Shown: piece after piece, positions 46,494-55,025 of the stretch
Position numbering within the stretch: position 1 is the stretch's first letter
Layout: the number at the start of each line of letters is the position of its first letter
Assembly: GCF_003390885.1 (NCBI RefSeq)
Contig: NZ_QMEL01000007.1
Coordinates: forward strand, 99,370 to 163,369
DNA: 64,000 nt
DNA from: Pelagibacterium sediminicola
GTDB lineage: Bacteria > Pseudomonadota > Alphaproteobacteria > Rhizobiales > Devosiaceae
Direction of reading: 5' to 3'
Notes under the pieces: generated by a model
What the model saw: only the letters and a program-made list of their open reading frames with translations
What the model was told of the DNA's origin: nothing
Database searches by the model: none
Translations under genes and position numbers: made by a program

Positions 46494-46982
46494 ATGGCTC
46501 TCAAGAAGAATATGCTCATGGGCGGCCTGGCTGCCCTGATGATGATGGTGATGACCGCCGGGGCGTATGCCTGGACGGCGTCGGCCACTGCGTCGGTCAA
46601 TGTGCGCTCGGGTCCGGGCACTGGCTACCGCGTCATCGACGTGTTGCAGCGCGGTGAGCGGGTCGAGGTGGAATATTGCCGAAGCGGCTGGTGCTTTATC
46701 GATCAGGGGCGCTTCGGTCCCAATGGCTGGGTCTCGGGCAATTATCTTACACAGGGTTATCAGCAACCGCGCCCGCCGGTCTATCAGCCGCCGGTCCAGC
46801 GCCCGCCGCACTGGAACCATTATCCGCCGCGTCCGCCGCACTGGCAGCCGAACCCGCCGCGTCCGCCGCATTGGAATCCTTCGCCGCGGCCCCCGCATTG
46901 GCGGCCCGATCCGCGCCCGCCCCACAACAACAGCCAGGTTTGCTTTAACGGACCCAATGGCTATTTCTGCGTCGGCAATTAA
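46494..46982 (+). CDS. Secreted SH3-domain protein with PPHW repeats
   Basis: A 162-residue exported protein. The signal peptide (MALKKNMLMGGLAALMMMVM, cut near AYA) is followed by a bacterial SH3 domain (SATASVNVRSGPGTGYRVID then VEVEYCRSGWCFI) and a tail of about five PPHW-containing repeats. GGGAG lies nine bases before ATG 46494. SH3b domains of this type usually bind cell-wall peptides; the proline/tryptophan tail is unusual and may span or coat the wall. Stands alone, ended by a hairpin. Confidence 0.85.
   Translation: MALKKNMLMGGLAALMMMVMTAGAYAWTASATASVNVRSGPGTGYRVIDVLQRGERVEVEYCRSGWCFIDQGRFGPNGWVSGNYLTQGYQQPRPPVYQPPVQRPPHWNHYPPRPPHWQPNPPRPPHWNPSPRPPHWRPDPRPPHNNSQVCFNGPNGYFCVGN
46797..46925 (+). 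repeat. In-gene tandem repeats encoding RPPHW units
   Basis: Repeated blocks of CGTCCGCCGCACTGG type, about 30 bases apart, encode successive RPPHW motifs with variable four- or five-residue linkers (NHYPP, QPNPP, NPSP, RPDP). The last unit ends RPPHNN without the tryptophan. Confidence 0.8.
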
Positions 46983-46992
46983 GCCCTCAAGG

Positions 46993-47021
46993 AAAGGCCG
47001 GGACCTCGGGTTCCGGCCTTT
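46993..47021. terminator. Hairpin between convergent genes
   Basis: AAAGGCCGG and CCGGCCTTT flank an 11-base loop, with A- and T-runs on either side, suited to ending both the SH3 gene and the opposing membrane-protein gene. Confidence 0.7.
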
Positions 47022-47024
47022 GGC

Positions 47025-47468
47025 CTATTGGGTGGCGATGCGCTCCAACTCGATGCCGCGCGCGGCCAGTTTCGATCTGAGGTTGCGGTAAAGAACGGTG
47101 TTGACGCCGTAGATCACGGCGGCGCCGATGGCGAGGGTGATGACGAAATCGCGCGTGCCCGCTCCCTCGATGGCAAAGCCGAGCGCGACGAAAAAGGCGA
47201 CGATCCCCCCGATGGCGGCGATATAGAACCGGCGGTCGCTCTCGGCCTTCACCTGCCGCGCGGCGGCGATGAGCATTTCGCGGCGCTCGTCGCTGCCCAT
47301 GGCATCGAGCGGTTCGGGCACGCCTTCGCGCTCGAGCGAGGTGAGATAGGCGTCCACGCGTTCGCCCACGCGCTGGTCGAGGCGCTTGGCGTTCCACTTG
47401 TGCAGCATCAGGTTGCCGATGATCGTTATGGCGGCCAGCACGATGGCCGCATAAAGGAGTATGATCAC
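47025..47468 (-). CDS. Predicted membrane protein
   Basis: A 147-residue protein of unknown family. One N-terminal membrane helix (IILLYAAIVLAAITIIGNLM) is followed by a charged cytoplasmic or periplasmic stretch (RVGERVDAYLTSLEREGVP) and two more helices (IAAIGGIVAFFVALGFAI and FVITLAIGAAVIYGVNTVLY). It starts at GTG 47468 with GGGGAG upstream. No catalytic motif is seen. Confidence 0.7.
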   Translation of the reverse strand: MIILLYAAIVLAAITIIGNLMLHKWNAKRLDQRVGERVDAYLTSLEREGVPEPLDAMGSDERREMLIAAARQVKAESDRRFYIAAIGGIVAFFVALGFAIEGAGTRDFVITLAIGAAVIYGVNTVLYRNLRSKLAARGIELERIATQ

Positions 47469-47552
47469 CTTGCGCGTCTCCCCGGTTTGGTTTCAGATTT
47501 CCAGATGCGCAGGTCCGGCCCGATATTCAAGGGTCGATGAGGAGCGATTGCG

Positions 47553-47765
47553 ATGACACTGAAGCGTTGGAGCTATGCCTTTCTCCAGCTTGGGGGGCTG
47601 CTGCTGGCCATCGGACTGTTGCCAGCGCTGGCCATGATGGCGCTCGCGCCGGGAACCGAGGCGATGCTGCCTGTGCTGCTCAGCCTCACCGTCGCCCCCC
47701 TGGGGTTCATGTGTTTTCTCGTCGGGGTCGCTATGTGGATGGTCGCGTTGGGGCGCCCGCGCTGA
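47553..47765 (+). CDS. Small two-helix membrane protein
   Basis: A 70-residue protein with two hydrophobic helices (YAFLQLGGLLLAIGLLPALA and LLSLTVAPLGFMCFLVGVAM). GAGGAG lies shortly upstream of the ATG, a good ribosome site. Its last 35 bases overlap the 3' end of the DMT transporter gene on the other strand. No family recognised. Confidence 0.6.
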   Translation: MTLKRWSYAFLQLGGLLLAIGLLPALAMMALAPGTEAMLPVLLSLTVAPLGFMCFLVGVAMWMVALGRPR

Positions 47766-48657
47766 GCCTTGCCCTGGCCACCATGTGCCGCTCGCGCCAC
47801 ATGACGGTGAGCCCGGCGACCACGATGATGAGCGCACCGAGCAGGGCAAAACCCTCGATCATCGTGCCGAATACCAAAAAGCCCAGAGTTATGGCCCAGG
47901 GCAGCGCGAAATAGTTGAAGGGCTGCAGGACACTGGCGGGCGCATACCGCATGGAGGCCATCACAAGGCCGTGGGCGGTGCACATGGTTACGCACAGCCC
48001 CATAACGGTCAGCATGTCCTCGAACCGCATGGGCTCCCAGTGGAAGACGCCCACGGCGGTGGTCATCACAAGGCCGACGATGCCGACGTAAAAGATCGAG
48101 GTGGTGGTGGAATCCAGTGTTGCGACCTTGCGGGTGAAGACCAGATAGAGCGCAAAGGCGGCCGAACTCAAAAGGCCGTAGATGACGCCGATCTCGATGG
48201 TCACGAAGCCGGGGCGCAGGATGACCAGCGCGCCGATGAACCCGGCGACCACCGCCCCGGCGCGGAACGGGCCGACGCGCTCGCCGAGGAGGGGAATGGC
48301 AAAGAGGGTCACCATCAGCGGATAGGTCATGGTGATGGCGGCGAGATCGCCCAGCGCCAGGGTGCGCAACGCCTCGGTGAACAGCCAGATATCGGCGACC
48401 AGCAACACCCCGCGCGCCAGTTGCCAGCGGGGCGCCGCCGAGACGAAGGCGTTGCGGATCGGCCCGCGCCGCATCACCAGCCAGACCGAGAACAGCGCGA
48501 ACGCCCAATAGCGGATCATCACGACCTGAAAGACCGAATAGTTCTGGACGACAATCTTGGTCAAAACGTCCTGAATGCCGAAGACGGCGGTGGCCGTGAG
48601 CAGGATCGCGACGCCCTTGCCGATATTGGTTTCACCGGCGTTTGCCATGGCGGACAT
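47731..48657 (-). CDS. DMT-superfamily transporter (EamA)
   Basis: A 308-residue inner-membrane transporter with two EamA repeats and about ten helices. The first repeat begins GVAILLTATAVFGIQDVLTK, and the inter-repeat GERVGPFRAGAVVAGFIGALVILRPG is typical of the family. Substrate unknown; relatives export amino acids, metabolites or drugs. Its 3' end overlaps the small membrane protein gene by 35 bases. A second in-frame ATG at 48648 is a possible start. Confidence 0.88.
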   Translation of the reverse strand: MSAMANAGETNIGKGVAILLTATAVFGIQDVLTKIVVQNYSVFQVVMIRYWAFALFSVWLVMRRGPIRNAFVSAAPRWQLARGVLLVADIWLFTEALRTLALGDLAAITMTYPLMVTLFAIPLLGERVGPFRAGAVVAGFIGALVILRPGFVTIEIGVIYGLLSSAAFALYLVFTRKVATLDSTTTSIFYVGIVGLVMTTAVGVFHWEPMRFEDMLTVMGLCVTMCTAHGLVMASMRYAPASVLQPFNYFALPWAITLGFLVFGTMIEGFALLGALIIVVAGLTVMWRERHMVARARLSAGAPTRPST

Positions 48658-48770
48658 GTTCTGATCTCGAAAACCAGGGACTTTCGCCCCAGACCGGCCC
48701 TATCCGGCGCAAAAGAAAACGGCCCGGGCAATTGCTGCCCGGACCGGAAACTTCGATAGCTCTTTACGCT

Positions 48771-49070
48771 CTACTTGGCTACAGCATTCTTGATGAGCGC
48801 TGCAACCGCGGTCAATACGCCACCGCCAACAAGGCCCGACACGCCCTGTCCGACGAGCGCGGTGGCATCGATGCCCGTGCCCGATCCGGCCACAAGCCCG
48901 GCCAGCCCCGGAATGAGGCCGGCAAGCCAGGTGCCGCCGACGCCGCCAACGGCGCCCGCGATGGTGTTGCCCGTGGTGCCGAGACTCAAATTCTTGGCGG
49001 CGGCGGCAAGGCCGTTGCCGCCGACAGCGCCGGCAATAAGCTGGATAATAATAGGCAGTATTGCTTCCAT
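48771..49070 (-). CDS. Glycine-rich hydrophobic small protein
   Basis: A 99-residue protein made mostly of Gly, Ala, Leu and Val, with many GxxxG-like steps (AGAVGGNGLAAAAKNLSLG, AGAVGGVGGTWLAGLIPGLA, GQGVSGLVGGGVLTAVAA). GGGAAGAGAAC precedes ATG 49070. Such glycine-zipper proteins usually insert or assemble in membranes. There are no Cys and no typical leader with a GG cleavage site at the N-terminus, so a bacteriocin call is not made. Function unknown. Confidence 0.68.
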   Translation of the reverse strand: MEAILPIIIQLIAGAVGGNGLAAAAKNLSLGTTGNTIAGAVGGVGGTWLAGLIPGLAGLVAGSGTGIDATALVGQGVSGLVGGGVLTAVAALIKNAVAK

Positions 49071-49287
49071 GTTCTCTTCCCCTCTGAGAGAGTGGCCCGT
49101 AGCAAGTTTGCCACGAGAACTATGACAGACTATGCGGTTGTTCGATTCGTTTTAAGCATGAATTTGCAGGCGGTGGATCGATGCGCCCGGCATAGTGCGG
49201 GACGCGCGGCTGCGCCAGGGTTAGAGTCATTGCGAAACATACGATTCGCACCTATCTCGAACGTGTTTCGAGGAACCGGAGAGTCCC

Positions 49288-50046
49288 ATGAAGGGTGTCG
49301 CCCTCATCACCGGAGCAGCAGACAGGATCGGCGCGGCCATCGCGACGCGGCTGGCCGCCGAGGGCTATGGCGTGATCATCCATTACCGGTCGTCCGGGGC
49401 CAAGGCCGAGGCGCTGGCCGATGCGATCGGCGCCGACGGGGGGCGGGCCGAGATCGTCAGGGCTGATCTTGCGAACCGGCGCGAGCGCATGGGGCTGATT
49501 GCGGCGGCGTCCGCGCCCTTCGGACCGCTGGACGTGCTCGTCAACAACGCCTCGGCGTTCGAGCCGGACAGCGTCGATACGCTTCATGAGGATCTGTGGG
49601 ATCTGCATATGGCGGTCCATGCCGAAGCACCGGTGTTTCTTGCCCGCGATTTCGCCGCGCAGCTTCCCGAAGGCAAAAAGGGCAATATCGTCAACATTAT
49701 CGATGAGCGGGTATTGCGGCTTTCGCCGGACTATTTTTCCTATACGCTTTCGAAATCGTTGTTGTGGACGGCAACGCGCACGCTCGCCCAGGCACTCAGC
49801 CCCCGCATCAGGGTCAACGCCATCGGGCCGGGGCCGACGCTCGCCAATGTGCGCCAGACCGAGGCGGAATTCCACGCGTCCCGGGAACGGCTGCCGCTTG
49901 GGGACGGGGCGACACCCGATGAGATCGCCGAGGGCGTCATAACGCTTCTGACGCTCGGCTCCATGACCGGGCAGATGATTGCGCTCGATGGCGGCGAGCA
50001 CCTCGAATGGAGCCCGCGCAACGGGCCAACCCCGCGCCTCAGATGA
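49288..50046 (+). CDS. SDR-family oxidoreductase, pteridine-reductase-like
   Basis: A 252-residue short-chain dehydrogenase. The NADP loop is [24 protein letters not shown] follows, and the catalytic Tyr-x-x-x-Lys appears as Y-T-L-S-K in [12 protein letters not shown]. The Gly-Ala-Ala-Asp-Arg-Ile loop and the overall pattern resemble FolM/pteridine-reductase-type SDRs, so dihydrofolate or dihydromonapterin reduction is possible. GGAGAG precedes the ATG. Its stop overlaps the uvrC start (ATGA). Exact substrate unproven. Confidence 0.86.
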   Translation: MKGVALITGAADRIGAAIATRLAAEGYGVIIHYRSSGAKAEALADAIGADGGRAEIVRADLANRRERMGLIAAASAPFGPLDVLVNNASAFEPDSVDTLHEDLWDLHMAVHAEAPVFLARDFAAQLPEGKKGNIVNIIDERVLRLSPDYFSYTLSKSLLWTATRTLAQALSPRIRVNAIGPGPTLANVRQTEAEFHASRERLPLGDGATPDEIAEGVITLLTLGSMTGQMIALDGGEHLEWSPRNGPTPRLR

Positions 50047-51920
50047 GCGACAACCCTGTCGATACAGGCCCTGAGACCATCAGGCGCTTCGTGAAGACCC
50101 TGCCCTCGGGGCCGGGGGTCTATCGCATGCTCGACGAGGACGGGAACGTCATCTATGTGGGCAAGGCGCGCAACCTCAAGGCGCGGGTGAACAACTATAC
50201 CCGCTATGAGGGCAATTCGGTCCGTATCAACCGCATGATTTCGGCCACGCGCTCGATGGAGTTCGTGCGCACCGAAACCGAGGCGGCGGCGCTGTTGCTC
50301 GAGGCCAACCTCATCAAACGGCTGCGGCCGCGCTTCAACGTGCTTTTGCGCGACGACAAGAGTTTCCCCTACATCCTGATCGCCACCGAGCACGAGGCGC
50401 CCCAACTCGCCAAACATCGCGGGGCGCGGCGGCGCAAGGGGCATTATTTCGGGCCGTTCGCCTCGGCGGTGGCGGTGGATCGCACCATCACGGCGCTGCA
50501 AAAAGCGTTTCTTTTGCGCAACTGTTCGGACAGCTTTTATGCCGCGCGCACGCGGCCTTGCCTGCAATACCAGATCAAGCGGTGTTCGGCCCCGTGCACC
50601 GGCGTCATTTCCATCTCCGACTATCAGGCGCTCGTCGAGGAAGCGCGCGATTTCCTTTCGGGCAAGTCCAAGGCGGTGCAGGATCATCTGCAAAGGGACA
50701 TGAACGCCGCCGCCGAGGCGCTCGATTTCGAGCGGGCGGCGATGCTGCGCGACCGGCTGGGGGCGCTGGCGCTGATCCAGGGCGGGGGCGGCGCCAACGC
50801 GCAGACGGTGTCCGAGGCGGATGTCTTTGCCATCCATCAGGAGGCGGGCGATTTTTGCGTGCAGGTGTTTTTCTACCGGGCGCACCAGAACTGGGGCAAC
50901 CACGCCTTTTACCCGCGCGCCGATGAAAACCTTGCGCCCGCCGAGGTGCTCGAAGCCTTCATCGCGCAGTTTTATGAGGACCGGCTGCCGCCCGCGCTGG
51001 TGCTCTTGTCGGAGGAACTGGTGGAGGCCGATGTGCTGCGCGAGGCGCTTGCGGTGCGGGCAGGGCGGTCGGTCAGGATCGAGACGCCCAAGCGGGGCGA
51101 AAAGCGCGTACTGGTCGAGCATGCGCTGACCAACGCCCGCGAGGCGCTGGGGCGGCGCCTTTCCGATTCCGCCAGCCAGCGCAAACTGCTCGAAGCGATG
51201 GCCGAAACCTTCGGGCTGGAAGAAACGCCAAGGCGGATCGAGGTTTACGACAACTCGCACATCCAGGGCACCAACGCGGTGGGCGCGATGGTGGTCGCGG
51301 GGATGGATGGGTTATCCAAAAAGCACTACCGGACCTTCAATATCAAATCGAAGGACATCACCCCCGGCGACGATTTCGGCATGATGCGCGAGGTGCTGAC
51401 GCGGCGGTTCACCCGGCTGGCCGCCGAAAGCGAGGTCGATGCCGAGGACGAGACGACCGGCATGCCCGACTGGCCCGACGTGCTGCTGATCGATGGCGGG
51501 GCGGGACAGGCCAATGCAGTGCGGGGCGTTCTCGAGGAGATCAACCTGCAGCGCGAGGTTATCGTCATCGGCATCGCCAAGGGCGAGGAACGCAATGCGG
51601 GGCGCGAGACTTTCTTCATGGAAGGGCGCGACCCGTTCATGCTTCCGGCGCGCGACCCGGTACTCTACTACGTCCAGCGGCTGCGCGACGAGGCGCACCG
51701 TTTCGCCATCGGCACGCACCGCGCGCGGCGGAAAAAGGAAATGGTGAAAAACCCGCTCGATGAGATCGCGGGCATCGGCCCGACACGGAAGCGCGCGCTG
51801 CTCCAGCATTTCGGCTCGGCCAAAGCGGTGTCGCGGGCGGCGGTGTCCGACCTTGCTGCGCTGCCGGGCATCTCGACGGCGATGGCGCAGTTGATCTACG
51901 ATCATTTCAACCGGAGTTGA
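50043..51920 (+). CDS. uvrC: Excinuclease ABC subunit C
   Basis: Makes both incisions in nucleotide-excision repair. The 625-residue protein has an N-terminal GIY-YIG nuclease ([29 protein letters not shown]), a central UvrB-binding segment ([17 protein letters not shown]), the RNase-H-like nuclease ([30 protein letters not shown]) and C-terminal helix-hairpin-helix motifs ([18 protein letters not shown]). It begins at ATG 50043, overlapping the SDR stop codon. Confidence 0.97.
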   Translation: MSDNPVDTGPETIRRFVKTLPSGPGVYRMLDEDGNVIYVGKARNLKARVNNYTRYEGNSVRINRMISATRSMEFVRTETEAAALLLEANLIKRLRPRFNVLLRDDKSFPYILIATEHEAPQLAKHRGARRRKGHYFGPFASAVAVDRTITALQKAFLLRNCSDSFYAARTRPCLQYQIKRCSAPCTGVISISDYQALVEEARDFLSGKSKAVQDHLQRDMNAAAEALDFERAAMLRDRLGALALIQGGGGANAQTVSEADVFAIHQEAGDFCVQVFFYRAHQNWGNHAFYPRADENLAPAEVLEAFIAQFYEDRLPPALVLLSEELVEADVLREALAVRAGRSVRIETPKRGEKRVLVEHALTNAREALGRRLSDSASQRKLLEAMAETFGLEETPRRIEVYDNSHIQGTNAVGAMVVAGMDGLSKKHYRTFNIKSKDITPGDDFGMMREVLTRRFTRLAAESEVDAEDETTGMPDWPDVLLIDGGAGQANAVRGVLEEINLQREVIVIGIAKGEERNAGRETFFMEGRDPFMLPARDPVLYYVQRLRDEAHRFAIGTHRARRKKEMVKNPLDEIAGIGPTRKRALLQHFGSAKAVSRAAVSDLAALPGISTAMAQLIYDHFNRS

Positions 51921-51949
51921 GACTGGTCATGCGGAATGCTGCCGTTTCC

Positions 51950-52076
51950 ATCGCTCACCCCCCTTCCAACCTCCCCCACAAGGGGGGAGGTGCTGGACCT
52001 GTGCATATGGGAACAGCCGCACGAAGAATGCACCCTCCCCTTGATGGGGAGGGCTGGGGAGGGGTGAAGCCACACA
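51950..52076. repeat. GC-rich composite palindrome, copy 5
   Basis: The modules are in the order CCTCCCCCACAAGGGGGGAGG, spacer GTGCTGGACCTGTGCATATG..., then CCCTCCCCTTGATGGGGAGGG. It is the reverse orientation of copies 2, 3 and 6 and shares its left half with copy 1. It lies between uvrC and pgsA. Confidence 0.85.
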
Positions 52077-52092
52077 CTCAGGAGCCGACACC

Positions 52093-52662
52093 ATGACTAC
52101 CCCCAGTTTCGATATGGCCAAACTCCCCAACTGGCTGACCTATGGCCGCATCGCAGCCATTCCGCTGATCATGCTGCTGCTGCTTGCCGATCATCCGGCG
52201 CTGCGCTGGATCGCGCTGATCGTTTATATCGCAGCGGCCGTCACCGATTTTTTCGATGGGTATCTGGCCCGCAAATACGGGACCGTTTCGCCTATCGGGC
52301 GGATGCTCGATCCGATTGCGGACAAGCTGCTGGTCGGTGCGCTGCTGCTGGTTTTTTGTTTCGATGGCTCGTTCGGAGTGTGGGACCTGATCCCGGCCAC
52401 GGTGATCCTGTTGCGCGAAATCTTTGTTTCCGGCCTGCGGGAATTCATGGGCACCGAGAAGATCGTCGTGCCGGTGTCGAAACTCGCCAAATACAAGACC
52501 ACCGTGCAGCTCGTGGCGCTCGGCATCCTCATTGCCGAGCCGCTGGTTTTGGGGATGCGCGAGGTTTCCGATATCCTGCTCTGGGCCGCGGCGGTGCTGA
52601 CGGCGATCACGGGGTGGCAATATTGGGCCGGGGTTACGGCTCATCTTGAGGCGGATGAATGA
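52093..52662 (+). CDS. pgsA: Phosphatidylglycerophosphate synthase
   Basis: Inner-membrane CDP-alcohol phosphatidyltransferase (189 residues) that makes phosphatidylglycerol phosphate from CDP-diacylglycerol and glycerol-3-phosphate. The catalytic motif D-x2-D-G-x2-A-R-x8-G-x3-D-x3-D is intact in DFFDGYLARKYGTVSPIG followed by RMLDPIADK. The N-terminus KLPNWLTYGRI is also typical. GGAG lies nine bases before the ATG. Its stop overlaps the moaD start; uvrC-pgsA-moaD-moaE is a familiar alphaproteobacterial order. Confidence 0.96.
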   Translation: MTTPSFDMAKLPNWLTYGRIAAIPLIMLLLLADHPALRWIALIVYIAAAVTDFFDGYLARKYGTVSPIGRMLDPIADKLLVGALLLVFCFDGSFGVWDLIPATVILLREIFVSGLREFMGTEKIVVPVSKLAKYKTTVQLVALGILIAEPLVLGMREVSDILLWAAAVLTAITGWQYWAGVTAHLEADE

Positions 52663-52910
52663 AGATTCTTTATTTCGCGTGGCTGCGGGAACGGCTGGAT
52701 CGGGACGGCGATGAGATCGATGTTCCCGACGACGTTTCGACTGTCGCCGAGCTCATGGATTTTCTCGCGGAGCGGGACGAAGGCTTTGCGCTCGCGACGC
52801 AAAAGCGCCAATCGATCCGCGCGGCGGTGGACGAAGAACTGGTCGAACATTCCGCATCGATCAGGGGCGCGCGGACCGTGGCGTTGTTTCCGCCCATGAC
52901 CGGCGGCTGA
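52659..52910 (+). CDS. moaD: Molybdopterin synthase small subunit
   Basis: Ubiquitin-like sulfur carrier of 83 residues that, with MoaE, makes molybdopterin from cyclic pyranopterin monophosphate. It starts MKILYFAWLRERLD and ends in the required Gly-Gly (PPMTGG), which is thiocarboxylated. Its ATG overlaps the pgsA stop codon; moaE follows four bases after its own stop. Confidence 0.95.
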   Translation: MKILYFAWLRERLDRDGDEIDVPDDVSTVAELMDFLAERDEGFALATQKRQSIRAAVDEELVEHSASIRGARTVALFPPMTGG

Positions 52911-52914
52911 TCCG

Positions 52915-53364
52915 ATGCGGATGCGGTTGCAGGCCGAACCGTTCGACCCGGGGGCGGAAAGCAACAGTTTCCTTGCGCGTGCCAAGGGAGCGGGCGCATC
53001 CGTCACCTTCACCGGGCTGGTGCGTTCGACGCCGGACGATCCGGTCGAGGAACTGACGCTCGAGCATTATCCCGAACTTGCCCAGCGCCAGCTCGAAAAG
53101 CTCGCCTCGGAGGCGGTGGCGCGGTTCGGGCTGATCGATGCCGACATCATCCACCGGTTCGGCACGCTCCGTCCCGGCGAGCCGATCGTCCAGGTGATGA
53201 CCCTCGCGCCGCACCGGCATTCCGCCTTCGAGGGGGCCAGTTTCATCATGGATACCCTCAAGACCGACGCCCCGTTCTGGAAGAAGGAAAGGCGGGCGGA
53301 TGGCGAGGACTGGGTGGAGGCACGGGCGAGCGACGACGAGGCTGCGGCGCGGTGGTGGGATTGA
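52915..53364 (+). CDS. moaE: Molybdopterin synthase large subunit
   Basis: Catalytic partner of MoaD, 149 residues. Family features include GAGASVTFTGLVRS, LTLEHYPELAQRQL, IIHRFGTLRPGEPIVQVM and the lysine-rich active-site end DAPFWKKERR. It follows moaD after four bases and closes the pgsA-moaD-moaE unit. Confidence 0.95.
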   Translation: MRMRLQAEPFDPGAESNSFLARAKGAGASVTFTGLVRSTPDDPVEELTLEHYPELAQRQLEKLASEAVARFGLIDADIIHRFGTLRPGEPIVQVMTLAPHRHSAFEGASFIMDTLKTDAPFWKKERRADGEDWVEARASDDEAAARWWD

Positions 53365-53396
53365 AAACCCCATGATGGCGTGATCTACATGTTTCC

Positions 53397-53909
53397 ATGA
53401 CAGAAAAGCGCAAGTCTTTCTTCGAACGACTCATGTTGATGGACGATTCAACTTGGCAGCGACACGCCAATCCCTTGAGTGTCTATACTCGTTATTCGGG
53501 CCTGCCGCTTCTGGCTCTGGCTATATGGAGCAGAATTTGGGTCGGATGGTGGGCGCTTGTGCCTATTGCTATGGTCATCTTGTGGATTTGGATCAATCCT
53601 CGGCTTTTCGCCAATCCTCAATCAACGGCGAACTGGGCATCAAAAGCGGTTCTGGGTGAGCGAGTCTGGTTGAATCGTAAGACGGTGGCCATCCCCGAGG
53701 GTCATCGTCAGGCGGCTTTCCGGCTTTCGGTGCTCAATGGGATCGCTTCGCTTGTGGTTATTTACGGACTGATCGTGCTGGCGGTTTGGCCGACGCTGGC
53801 GGGTATCGGCACGGTCATCCTCGCCAAGACCTGGTTCCTGGACAGAATGGTATGGCTGTTCGAGGATATGGCGGATGACAATTCCCTCTATCGAAGTTGG
53901 GTCTGCTAA
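53397..53909 (+). CDS. DUF6653-family membrane protein
   Basis: A 170-residue protein with a conserved-looking N-terminus (FFERLMLMDDSTWQRHANPL), two hydrophobic segments near residues 34-66, a middle soluble stretch (ANPQSTANWASKAVLGERVW) and another hydrophobic pair (LNGIASLVVIYGLIVLAVWP). The pattern matches DUF6653, of unknown function. Codon use is visibly less GC-rich than in neighbours (for example many TTG, CAA, CGA and AAT codons), suggesting recent transfer. No clear ribosome site precedes ATG 53397. Confidence 0.75.
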   Translation: MTEKRKSFFERLMLMDDSTWQRHANPLSVYTRYSGLPLLALAIWSRIWVGWWALVPIAMVILWIWINPRLFANPQSTANWASKAVLGERVWLNRKTVAIPEGHRQAAFRLSVLNGIASLVVIYGLIVLAVWPTLAGIGTVILAKTWFLDRMVWLFEDMADDNSLYRSWVC

Positions 53910-53920
53910 GCCATTGCATG

Positions 53921-53950
53921 AAAAAGGCCGGGGACTTGCCCCGGCCCTTT
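53921..53950 (-). terminator. Terminator of ilvE
   Basis: AAAGGGCCGGGGC and CCCCGGCCTTTTT (read on the minus strand) form a stable hairpin ending in TTTTT. On the plus strand it ends CCCTTTG and could also stop the DUF6653 transcript. Confidence 0.82.
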
Positions 53951-53952
53951 GT

Positions 53953-54846
53953 TCATTCCGCTGCCGCGACCTGTTTGGGCTGGACTTCGGCCATATAGGC
54001 CTCGACCAGTACGCGGCAGGCTTCGCCGGGGGTGAATTTGTATTCGCCGACTTCGGAGACCGGGGTCACTTCGGCGGCGGTGCCGGTGAGGAAGCATTCA
54101 TCGAACTGGCTGAGTTCCTCGGGCTTGATGTGCCGTTCGGTGACCGTATAGCCCCTGGCCTTGGCCAGCGCGATTACCGTGCGGCGGGTGATGCCGTCGA
54201 GGAAGCAGTCGGGGGTCGGGGTGGTGATCTCCTTGCCCTTGACGAAGAACACGTTGGCGCCCGTCGCCTCGGCGACGTAGCCGCGATAGTCGAGCATCAG
54301 CGCATCGGCGTAACCCGCGTCCATGGCGGCATGCTTGGAGAGGGTGCAGATCATGTAAAGGCCGGCGGCCTTGGCCTTGCAGGGGATCGTCTCGGGCGAG
54401 GGGCGCTTCCATGAGGCCCAGTTGAGCCGGATGCCTTTCAAGCGTTCGTCGGTCGAAAAATAGCTCGGCCAGACCCATGCGGCGATGGCCAGGTGCACCT
54501 TGTTATCGCGCGCGGGCACCGAAATGGTTTCCGAGCCGCGCCAGGCGACGGGGCGCATATAGGCGTCAGTCAGACCGTTCTTTTCGAGCACCTGACGGCA
54601 GGCCTCGTCGATTTCGTCGGCGGAATAGGGAATCTCGAAATCGAGCGTACGACCGGAAGCGATCAGCCGGTCGGTATGCTCGCGGAGCTTGAAGACCTCT
54701 CCTCCATAGGCGCGCTGGCCTTCAAAGACGGAACTGGCATAGTGCAGCCCATGGGTCAGGACGTGGATCGTGGCGTCCTTCCAGGGCACCATTTCTCCAT
54801 TGTACCAGATCCAACCTTCTCGCTGATCCATTGGCACGGTGGCCAT
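53953..54846 (-). CDS. ilvE: Branched-chain amino acid aminotransferase
   Basis: PLP-dependent fold-type IV aminotransferase for Leu, Ile and Val, 297 residues. It opens GWIWYNGEMVPWKDATIHVL and shows THGLHYASSVFEGQRAY, the PLP-lysine region AAGLYMICTLSKHAAM-type segment, GYVAEATGANVFFVK and ECFLTGTAAEVTPV. GGGAGAAAAGA just precedes ATG 54846; a longer reading from 54999 crosses the promoter region. It is divergent from a MarR-family regulator, which may control it, and is followed by a terminator. Confidence 0.95.
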   Translation of the reverse strand: MATVPMDQREGWIWYNGEMVPWKDATIHVLTHGLHYASSVFEGQRAYGGEVFKLREHTDRLIASGRTLDFEIPYSADEIDEACRQVLEKNGLTDAYMRPVAWRGSETISVPARDNKVHLAIAAWVWPSYFSTDERLKGIRLNWASWKRPSPETIPCKAKAAGLYMICTLSKHAAMDAGYADALMLDYRGYVAEATGANVFFVKGKEITTPTPDCFLDGITRRTVIALAKARGYTVTERHIKPEELSQFDECFLTGTAAEVTPVSEVGEYKFTPGEACRVLVEAYMAEVQPKQVAAAE

Positions 54847-55006
54847 TCTTTTCTCCCGGTCGTTCAATCGTGTAAAGTTGTGCGCCAGCGGTGCACCCGT
54901 AACCGATATTGCCGCATTCTTACAGCACTTGGCAAACCAAAGTGGCTCTGGAATAAGACACATAACGGCAAAGCATGTGGATGGACGATGCCTGCACATT
55001 CAATAA

Positions 55007-55025
55007 ATGTCAACATGGCTGACAT
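55007..55025. promoter_or_regulatory. Inverted repeat over the MarR gene start
   Basis: ATGTCA and TGACAT are perfect 6-base arms seven bases apart, spanning the ATG of the MarR-type gene. Position and symmetry suit an autoregulatory operator in the divergent ilvE-MarR region. Confidence 0.5.
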
